From: JAHDCJ01 sp039028895
Lineage (GTDB): Bacteria; Bacteroidota; Bacteroidia; Chitinophagales; Saprospiraceae
Reading direction: 5' to 3'
DNA: 59,070 nucleotides
Assembly: GCA_039028895.1 (NCBI GenBank)
Contig: JBCCHF010000042.1
Span: 1-59,070, forward strand
Made by a program: the position numbers and the translations under genes. Shown here piece by piece: positions 52,679 through 59,070 of this stretch. Under the pieces are notes generated by a model. That model saw only the letters and a program-made list of their open reading frames with translations, was not told the origin of the DNA and did no database searches. How positions within the stretch are numbered: position 1 is the first letter of the stretch; every line of letters begins with the position of its first letter.

Positions 52679-55285
52679 TTAGTCGTCGTTTGATGAAGGC
52701 GTTTTATTGCCTGTGTATCTTTCAGCAGCGCTACCTGAAATGGTGTGGCCAAAGTAGATAGCATTGAGAAACAGCTTGGTTGTTCCGTACCAGTAACCTC
52801 TGAAGTTTGGATTATCACCAAGACAAATGACCTTACCTCCACCATGACGACATACGATCGAGGCTGCAGCATTTTTCACTAATTCTTCGTTGTGATCAGA
52901 AATGTAGCCTGCCATAAGCGGGTCACTCGTGTATTTATGTGGCGTTGCATAGGCATTATTGGTTGGCTGCATAAACATGGTCCCTCTTCTGAAAACAGGC
53001 AACTGACTGTCGCGATATCCGTAAGCCAATGGGTGGCTCAGGTCGAGCTCTGTCTCAAAAATGGCGCCTCCGATAAATTCTGCTCCACTGTCATTTGCCA
53101 ATGAGCCATAAGGCCTATTGCTGAGTTCTTTTCTATCGGACTTGAATTCGACACCGGCAACGCCAAGACCCTTCAACCACTGAATTGCTCCGCGCATTGC
53201 TACCACTGTACCACCATTACTAATCCATTCTTTTACGCTTTCTTTACCGCTTGAACCGATGCTGTTATAACCACCGTTTACCAGAACAAGCGTGTTATAG
53301 TCGTTAAGGTCAATATTGCCAAACTGGCGAACGTCAACAATGGTTAGATCAATATCAAATCGGTGATCAAGGAGGTGCCATACCTCGCCGGCATCGTAAC
53401 TTGAAACGCCATCACCAACAAGCAGTAAGGCTTTTGGATCGCGTAATACTCCGAAGTTTCGACTACCCAGATCCATACCAGCGGCGGTAAATCCTGTATT
53501 TGTACCCATTATTGTTACACCATATTTGTTGGACAATGATGTCAATAAGGATTTCAAATCCGCTTCACTGATCGATTGTTGAGTGGCAGCAATCATGATA
53601 GTACCGTAACCGAAATCAACGGTTTCATTGCCGATTACGGCAGAAAATTCTTTGGCTGCAGTTTTTACAATAACCTCTTTTTTCAGCAATTGATGTAATA
53701 CTGAAGGTGCATGGTATTGTGACCAGTCCATCAGATAAGCATAAGCATTATCATTTCCTTCAACCGCACCGCTAACTTTATTAGGTTTACCAATTGGTGC
53801 TTTTGAGGCATTAGCTAGACTTCCGATTTCCGAGAAATGAAGGTTGAATGCCAACGGCAAGGTCCATGCAGAAACATCATAGAAGAGACTGTCTTCAAAA
53901 CTCGTTCTTTGTTCAAACATGGATTTAATCAGCCTGTATTGAGGTTGTTCGAAAGGAATGATGTAGGAGGTTCCTGCTTCAAATGTATTCCCACCTGCCT
54001 GCATGCTTTTAACAACTTCATGTACTTTAATATCATGGCGCATAACCATTTTAAGGAAATGGTTGACTCTTGCCGGATCATGGGCATCACCAAAAATGAC
54101 GCCTTTGGCCTTATCTTGCTGAGCTTCTTTAATTACCTGCTGATAAAAATCACGCTTATAAGCCAGGAGATCTGTACGCAGAGCCTCTGCTGCTTCGAGA
54201 GAAGACAGGGAAGTCAGCAACTGGTTTTTAATTGTGAACGGGAAACTGACATCACCATTGATGCTACTTTGTAAGTGACCTCTTGAACTACCTTGTTCGA
54301 AAAGGATACCGATACAGCCCTGAACATCAGGATAAGTAGAGCCTTTACCGTAGTAAAAATCATCAAAAGACTCTTGTGTATAATACAATGAACCGACTCC
54401 ATCCAATGCTTTGGCGTGGAACTCTGCTATTTTGTAGGTTAACTCCTGGTTGATTTTCGGAGTTAACGGGTTAGTCCGCGTAGGGATACCAGGTTGGAAG
54501 AAGTAAGTGCTATTCGTTCCCATCTCATGGTAATCCAAAACGATATTGGGTTTCCATTGCTGGAAATTATCGACTCTGCCTTGAGACTCTGGGTGCTGAA
54601 CCAACAACCAATCACGGTTTAAGTCGAACCAATAGTGATTAGTACGGCCTCTTGGCCATGCCTCGTTATGTTCCCTCGTAGCCGGATCAGGATTAAGATT
54701 TTTGCTCTTGTGGGTATTGACCCAACTTGCAAAGCGATTATAGCCATCAGGATTATACATTGGATCAAGCAGTATGACCACATTTGACAATAAATTCTCG
54801 ATCTCTTTCCCTTGACCAGCAGCCAGGTGGTATGCCAGGAGTGGTGTTGCATTTGCGGTACTTGGCTCGTTACCATGAACGGTATAACCAGCATAAACTA
54901 CAGCGGGCATGCTTTCTATATCTGCATTACCTGATTGGGAAGCATCAGCAAGTGCTACGTGGTTTTTCTGGATCTCATCTATCTTTCCATGATTTTCAGC
55001 AGAGGTAATGGTTAGTAAGATGAGCGGACGCGCTTCGTGTGATCGGGCGTATTCCTCAATTGTTACCCTGTCTGAAACCCTTGCCAGTTCTTGCATATAA
55101 TAAACCAGCTGGTCGTGGGTAATGTGCCACTCTCCTATTTCATAACCAAGAAAGTCTTTAGGAGTAGGGATGGCTTCATCGTATTGTACCCCTTCAGGTA
55201 GGTAGTAACCCAGGTCAACCTGAGCTCTAGAGAAGGTGGAAAAAATTAAACTAAAGATAAGGATTAATTGGAGTGAACGTCTCAT
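52679..55285 (-). CDS. Secreted M14 zinc carboxypeptidase with amidotransferase-like C-terminus
   Basis: An 868-residue exported peptidase. The start at ATG 55285 gives signal peptide RRSLQLILIFSLIFSTFSRAQ. The M14 catalytic core shows the zinc His-x-x-Glu in YTVHGNEPSTANATPL, NPDGYNRFASWVNTH, the Arg of DLNRDWLLVQHPESQ, and the second zinc His in VLDYHEMGTNSTYFFQPG. A beta-rich middle follows. About residues 620-780 look like a class I glutamine-amidotransferase/ThuA-type fold (VVDVRQFGNIDLNDYNTLVL; GGTVVAMRGAIQWLKGLG). There is no T9SS tail. Cleaved substrate is unknown; peptide scavenging is likely. Confidence 0.93.
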   Translation of the reverse strand: MRRSLQLILIFSLIFSTFSRAQVDLGYYLPEGVQYDEAIPTPKDFLGYEIGEWHITHDQLVYYMQELARVSDRVTIEEYARSHEARPLILLTITSAENHGKIDEIQKNHVALADASQSGNADIESMPAVVYAGYTVHGNEPSTANATPLLAYHLAAGQGKEIENLLSNVVILLDPMYNPDGYNRFASWVNTHKSKNLNPDPATREHNEAWPRGRTNHYWFDLNRDWLLVQHPESQGRVDNFQQWKPNIVLDYHEMGTNSTYFFQPGIPTRTNPLTPKINQELTYKIAEFHAKALDGVGSLYYTQESFDDFYYGKGSTYPDVQGCIGILFEQGSSRGHLQSSINGDVSFPFTIKNQLLTSLSSLEAAEALRTDLLAYKRDFYQQVIKEAQQDKAKGVIFGDAHDPARVNHFLKMVMRHDIKVHEVVKSMQAGGNTFEAGTSYIIPFEQPQYRLIKSMFEQRTSFEDSLFYDVSAWTLPLAFNLHFSEIGSLANASKAPIGKPNKVSGAVEGNDNAYAYLMDWSQYHAPSVLHQLLKKEVIVKTAAKEFSAVIGNETVDFGYGTIMIAATQQSISEADLKSLLTSLSNKYGVTIMGTNTGFTAAGMDLGSRNFGVLRDPKALLLVGDGVSSYDAGEVWHLLDHRFDIDLTIVDVRQFGNIDLNDYNTLVLVNGGYNSIGSSGKESVKEWISNGGTVVAMRGAIQWLKGLGVAGVEFKSDRKELSNRPYGSLANDSGAEFIGGAIFETELDLSHPLAYGYRDSQLPVFRRGTMFMQPTNNAYATPHKYTSDPLMAGYISDHNEELVKNAAASIVCRHGGGKVICLGDNPNFRGYWYGTTKLFLNAIYFGHTISGSAAERYTGNKTPSSNDD

Positions 55286-55363
55286 ACAAATTGGAGTTGG
55301 ATCAGTAAATTTTAAGCTTTGAATAATGGTGAATGCCAATAAAATTGAATGATGAAATTAAAA

Positions 55364-55393
55364 AAAAGAATCCGGCCTGAGCCGGATTCTTTT
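55364..55393 (-). terminator. Intrinsic terminator after M16 gene pair
   Basis: AAAAGAATCCGGC (55364-55376) and GCCGGATTCTTTT (55381-55393) are perfect inverted copies with a 4-base loop and A/T-rich tails on both sides (A-run from 55359). It ends leftward transcription from the M16 genes, about 50 bases past their stop. Confidence 0.85.
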
Positions 55394-55442
55394 AAAATAA
55401 TGATATTTCTATTTGCCGGGTTTCCCCGAATGGAATGTCAGA

Positions 55443-57626
55443 TTAATCAATTTTGAATTCATCATCTGAAACATCAGTATTCAGTTTGTACTCTTTTACT
55501 TTTAAGACCTGCCCTGAAACTGACATCACATGAGGCAATACAACGCCATCTACTTCCTTAAAGCTATCGTACTCTACTACAACTGGCTGTGGACCTCCAG
55601 GACCAGGAGCTGTGGTCACAACTTTAACCTTATAACCAGTTTCCAGATCATAAAACTCAGTAGATTTTTCTCCGTTGGGGCTGGTTACCTGAATCTTGTA
55701 AGCATCTTTCCCGTAAAGGGCCTCAACACCTGCCAATTCGACCTCATAACTGTCTTTTGCATACTCCAGCTCAGGGAACATGATCGCCTGTTCTGCAAGT
55801 GATGTAAGCGCCTTACCTTCTACAGGTCCGTTGCCCTGCATACCAGTTTGGTATCCTTTCTCACCATCGTACTTGATATCCTGCAACAACATACCCATGC
55901 CTTCTGTCTTTTGGCGCAGCATGTTTGGTGCCTTTTGAATAATTGTCAAATTGATTTCTCCTTGTGGGGTGCTCAACCCGACATGGGTTGTCATATCCTT
56001 AATTTTATTGAGGTTGTCAACTCCTCCAATAGCATCCAGGTAGTTTGCAATTACAGACGTTGCAGTTACATCATCCCCTATTTCTGTGGTGGACTCCTCA
56101 ATTGGATTACCATAGATATCGTAGTAGTGCACCTTGTTGACAGGAGAGAATCTAGCCAGTTTTTCAGCTACATCGTCTTTATTACCTACAACGACAATAT
56201 GTGCATTTTCCGGCTTGATGTACTTTTTCGCCATCTTCTTGATATCGTCAGTGGTTACGGCTGCCAATTTAGTCAGATAATTGGCATAATAATCAGCTGG
56301 CAGATTATAGACAGCAGTGTTTAATGCAAAGTTCGCAATAGTCTGCGGGCGTTCGAGCGAACGGCCAAAACTTCCGGTAAGGATATTTTTGGTTTTCTGC
56401 AGTGCTTTTTCGTCTACTTTTTCATCAATCAGTCTATCCATTTCGTAAAGAAATTGAGTAACTGAACTATCGGTCACCTCATTTCTTACGGATGCGCCTG
56501 CGTTGAAATATCCTACTAGTCTGTCACCAATCAATGATGAGCGAGCACCGTAAGTATATCCTTTATCTTCCCTCAAATTTTGCATCAGTCTTCCAGAGAA
56601 TCCTCCGCCACCGAGAATGGCGTTCATTAACCTTGCCGGAATGTAATCAGGGTGGCCTAATTGAAGGTCAATTGGGTAGGTCACTTTAATGACTGACTGA
56701 ACAGCTCCAGTTTTATCGACAAAACTAACTTTCGTCTTGTCAGGCGCCTGAGGTGCATCGTATTTGGCTGTTGGGACTTTTCCGCGCTCCCAGTCACCAA
56801 AATAGGTTTTAGCCATTTCTTTGGCTTTGCCCACATTAATATCACCTACGATAACGAGGTAGGAAATATTAGGCTTGAAATAAGTATCGAAGAATGCTTT
56901 ACATTTTTCGAGTGTAATCTTATTGACCGTCTCCTCAGTTACGATTTCTCCATAAGGGTGATCTTTCCCATACACCATAACATCAGCCACGTTGTCAGAA
57001 ATTGCGTTTGGATCATCTTTTGAAGCCTTAAGGCCGGATAATGTCTGATTAATAATCTTATCAAACTCTTCCTGAGGAAAAGATGGATTCAACAATACAT
57101 CGCTGGTCAATTCAAGCAGTGTTGGCATATGCCTGGTTAGCGAACTTGCAAAAATACCATCAGAAAATGTAGACATATTCGCGCCAATAAAGTCTATTTG
57201 TTCATCAATATCGGCTTTGGTCCGTGTGCTGGTTCCTTTACTCAACATATCTCCTGCGATGGAAAGGTAACCTGCAGCTTCTTCTTCAAGGATCGGATCG
57301 TAGTCAACCGTTAATTGGAAAGATACACGGGGCACCTTATTATTTTCAACAACAATAACCTTCAATCCATTCTCCAATTCAAATGACTCGTATGTGCCCA
57401 ACTGGATTTTTGGAGCAGGGCCTGGCTTAGGTGCAGTCGCTCTGAAATCAGTCGGTTCAGTTGCAGTTGTGCCTGCGGTGGTTTCTGAAGTATTATTTTC
57501 TGAAGAATTTTCAGTAGCTACCGGTGGTGGTGGCTTAGAGTTGTCTCCCTGTGAAATAGAGGACGTCTTTGGGGTACATTGTGCCATCAGGAAAACTGAG
57601 ATAATGGCAAAAATGATATTTCTCAT
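55443..57626 (-). CDS. M16-family protein, non-catalytic partner, with LolA-like C-terminal domain
   Basis: A 727-residue lipoprotein (lipobox in LMAQCTP) with two M16 half-domains (about 75-290 and 295-500). The zinc motif position reads GYLSIAGDMLSKGT, so His-x-x-Glu-His is absent, while the R/Y segment of the second half (GRLMQNLREDKGYTYGA) is kept. This matches the non-catalytic partner of two-subunit bacterial M16B enzymes, with the active subunit encoded just upstream. About residues 530-727 form an outer-membrane lipoprotein-sorting-like beta domain (NYLDAIGGVDNLNKIKDMTT; EGKALTSLAEQAIMFPEL) that is unusual for M16. A Pro-rich linker follows the lipid anchor. Confidence 0.92.
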   Translation of the reverse strand: MRNIIFAIISVFLMAQCTPKTSSISQGDNSKPPPPVATENSSENNTSETTAGTTATEPTDFRATAPKPGPAPKIQLGTYESFELENGLKVIVVENNKVPRVSFQLTVDYDPILEEEAAGYLSIAGDMLSKGTSTRTKADIDEQIDFIGANMSTFSDGIFASSLTRHMPTLLELTSDVLLNPSFPQEEFDKIINQTLSGLKASKDDPNAISDNVADVMVYGKDHPYGEIVTEETVNKITLEKCKAFFDTYFKPNISYLVIVGDINVGKAKEMAKTYFGDWERGKVPTAKYDAPQAPDKTKVSFVDKTGAVQSVIKVTYPIDLQLGHPDYIPARLMNAILGGGGFSGRLMQNLREDKGYTYGARSSLIGDRLVGYFNAGASVRNEVTDSSVTQFLYEMDRLIDEKVDEKALQKTKNILTGSFGRSLERPQTIANFALNTAVYNLPADYYANYLTKLAAVTTDDIKKMAKKYIKPENAHIVVVGNKDDVAEKLARFSPVNKVHYYDIYGNPIEESTTEIGDDVTATSVIANYLDAIGGVDNLNKIKDMTTHVGLSTPQGEINLTIIQKAPNMLRQKTEGMGMLLQDIKYDGEKGYQTGMQGNGPVEGKALTSLAEQAIMFPELEYAKDSYEVELAGVEALYGKDAYKIQVTSPNGEKSTEFYDLETGYKVKVVTTAPGPGGPQPVVVEYDSFKEVDGVVLPHVMSVSGQVLKVKEYKLNTDVSDDEFKID

Positions 57627-57665
57627 TAGATATTTTTTTGATTGTTTGAAAAGCTGTGGTTCACA

Positions 57666-59048
57666 TTAAGGATTATCATCATCATCCTTACCTTTCTCAT
57701 CGTTTGAGAGGTAGAGTAAGGTAATCCTGTTTTCTTTTTGCAGATACTGATTCGCAACACGCTTAATGTCCTCTCTTGTAACAGCCATGTATCTGTCAAT
57801 CTCTGTGTTGATCAGGTTGGCATCTCCAAAATAAATATGGTAGTTAGCTAAGCTTTCTGCAATACCGGCGATACTTGTATTTGAGGAAATGAAATCATTT
57901 TCCATCTGGTTTCTTAACTTCTGAAACTCTCTTTCAGAAATGAGTTCATTTTTAACTCTTTCATATTCCAACTCCATCGCCGCTTCAATTTCCTTTTTGT
58001 TTACTCCTGCATTGGCAATCGTATAAGCGATCATTAATCCAGGGTCTTCTGTGTTAAGCGGGAATGCACCTGCCTGCAAGGCCATCTGCTTTTCGTCGAC
58101 AAGTGACTTATACATTCTTGAACTTTGTCCACCTGACAATAGCATTCCAAGCATTTCCAGTGCATAGAAGTCGTCAGTTCCCTGTGCGGGGGTGTTATAG
58201 GCATGGATAATTGCAGGAAGCTGGATATTATCATAAGCTTTTCCTCTGACTTCTTTGCCTTTTGCAGGCTCTACAACATTAGGTCTTGGAATTTCACCTT
58301 CCCCTCTAGGGATGTCTGCAAAATATTTCTCAACCAAAGCCTTGGCTTCTTCTACATTGATATCGCCGGCAATTGAAAGAACTGCATTATTAGGCACGTA
58401 AAAGGTGTTATAAAAATTGACATAATCTTCTTCCTGAGCGGCATCAAGGTGTTCCATATAACCAATCACAGGCCATTTGTATGGGTGCTCGGTATAGGCA
58501 AGTGCACAAATTTCTTCGAAGATGCGACCATATGGCTGGTTGTCAACTCTTGTTCTTCTTTCTTCTTTAACTACTTTACGCTGAGTTTCGATACCGATCT
58601 GTTCAACTTTGGCATGTAGCATTCTTTCCGATTCAAGCCACAGCCCAAGCGCTAATTGATTAGAAGGAAGCATATCGAAATAAAAAGTTCGATCCCAGGA
58701 GGTATTGGCATTAAGGTAACCACCATTGCCTTCCACATATTTATCAAAATCACCTCTTTCAAGATGTTTTGATCCTTCAAAAAGCAGGTGTTCAAAAAAG
58801 TGGGCAAATCCTGTACGATCAGGATCCTCGTTTTTGGAACCAACATGGTACAATACAGAAACTGCTACAATAGGCACTGTGTTATCTTCATGGAGAATCA
58901 CATGTAACCCATTATCAAGGGTATACTCCACAAATTCAATTTTGCCTGACTGTGCCTGCACAGAAACAAAACTGAACATCAATGCCAATAAGTGGCTGAT
59001 CTTTAATGTCTTGTACGATTCCGGAAATCGTTCCAGTAGACTGGGCAA
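57666..59048 (-). CDS. M16-family zinc peptidase, catalytic subunit (start uncertain)
   Basis: A secreted peptidase of about 450 residues with the intact zinc motif FAHFFEHLLFEGS, the third Glu-containing segment in VVKEERRTRVDNQP and the two-half M16 layout (second half from about 220, PNNAVLSIAGDINVEEAKAL). Signal peptide ISHLLALMFSFVSVQAQ. The listed start is TTG at 59048, since no ATG is in frame. A normal start would be Met-Lys-Thr-Leu-Lys-Ile, but the codon before KTLKI (59013-59015) encodes Tyr. This may mark the edge of foreign DNA. It lies 39 bases before the non-catalytic partner gene, so the two are co-transcribed and probably heterodimerise. Confidence 0.88.
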   Translation of the reverse strand: MPSLLERFPESYKTLKISHLLALMFSFVSVQAQSGKIEFVEYTLDNGLHVILHEDNTVPIVAVSVLYHVGSKNEDPDRTGFAHFFEHLLFEGSKHLERGDFDKYVEGNGGYLNANTSWDRTFYFDMLPSNQLALGLWLESERMLHAKVEQIGIETQRKVVKEERRTRVDNQPYGRIFEEICALAYTEHPYKWPVIGYMEHLDAAQEEDYVNFYNTFYVPNNAVLSIAGDINVEEAKALVEKYFADIPRGEGEIPRPNVVEPAKGKEVRGKAYDNIQLPAIIHAYNTPAQGTDDFYALEMLGMLLSGGQSSRMYKSLVDEKQMALQAGAFPLNTEDPGLMIAYTIANAGVNKKEIEAAMELEYERVKNELISEREFQKLRNQMENDFISSNTSIAGIAESLANYHIYFGDANLINTEIDRYMAVTREDIKRVANQYLQKENRITLLYLSNDEKGKDDDDNP

Positions 59049-59070
59049 TAAGCAAATTAGAGAAGAGGAC
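59013..59070. other. Possible non-native right edge
   Basis: These 58 bases replace the expected start codon and promoter leader of the M16 gene. They are less AT-rich than other leaders in the window and remain open in several frames on both strands. They are too short to identify. They could be chimeric sequence like the left end, or simply an unusual leader. Confidence 0.35.

Noticed and set aside
53837..54274. Plus-strand frame of 145 residues opposite the M14 peptidase
   Set aside because: Completely inside the conserved peptidase frame on the other strand; no motif.
55848..56324. Plus-strand frame of 158 residues opposite the non-catalytic M16 gene
   Set aside because: Shadow of a conserved coding region; peptide is rich in Ile, Cys and His without pattern.
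1..59070. CRISPR arrays, tRNA, rRNA, insertion sequences, prophage or toxin-antitoxin modules
   Set aside because: No regular spacer-repeat array, cloverleaf with acceptor tail, transposase or phage gene was seen on either strand.

Overview
The window is almost entirely one stretch of a Bacteroidota chromosome (Cytophagales/Saprospirales-like by feel; not resolved further). Signs of this are: type IX secretion (T9SS) sorting tails on two secreted proteins; a PorP/SprF protein next to a PorE-like TPR/PD40/OmpA protein; an ECF sigma/anti-sigma pair tied to a TonB receptor; the six-gene Na+-NQR operon; DUF3467, DUF4369-TlpA and MoxR/DUF58/DUF4350/DUF4129 proteins; AT-rich spacers; and weak or absent Shine-Dalgarno sequences. 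No rRNA, tRNA, CRISPR array, insertion sequence or prophage was seen.

The left end is different. Bases 213-421 (minus strand) read as a GC-rich animal-type cadherin exon flanked by canonical splice signals. A bacterial START-domain gene next to it has lost its 5' end. The contig is therefore either a chimeric assembly between host and bacterium or a real junction. The extreme right end (about 59013-59070) may be foreign too, because the M16 peptidase gene there lacks a normal start exactly where one is expected.

Layout. 1-1013: eukaryotic-like DNA, then the START gene remnant. 1010-4554: an ECF sigma factor translationally coupled to a 983-residue fusion of a cytoplasmic anti-sigma domain, an inner-membrane helix, a periplasmic linker and a complete TonB-dependent receptor. 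This is the strongest candidate for an unusual system. 4890-12771: a small protein, a secreted protein, dnaE, bactofilin, a fatty-acid/sterol hydroxylase-type enzyme and a family 9 glycosyltransferase. 12883-16342: PorP/SprF plus a PorE-like OmpA protein whose C-terminal DUF1573 domain is out of frame at an A10 tract. 16421-27512: methyltransferase, DUF3467, T9SS cargo, a tiny structured locus, a membrane protein, a tandem FKBP lipoprotein, a large M36 metalloprotease with a T9SS tail followed by a TIMP-like protein, a PepSY protein and a SlyD-like FKBP. 27558-34838: a MoxR/DUF58/DUF4350/DUF4129/SpoIIM membrane operon with a divergent RDD gene. 34902-40204: MFS transporter, class II aldolase, PI-PLC-like phosphodiesterase, MarC and glutaminase. 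40405-46868: nqrABCDEF. 47109-48986: RimK with an AstE-like amidohydrolase. 49011-59048: IMPase/CysQ-like phosphatase, TlpA-like thioredoxin, lipoprotein, DoxX-like protein, M14 carboxypeptidase and a catalytic/non-catalytic M16 pair.

The genes share an envelope theme: secretion (T9SS), surface proteolysis (M36, M14, M16), TonB-linked signalling and sodium bioenergetics. Several intergenic hairpins act as terminators, and a short palindromic repeat family recurs at four sites.
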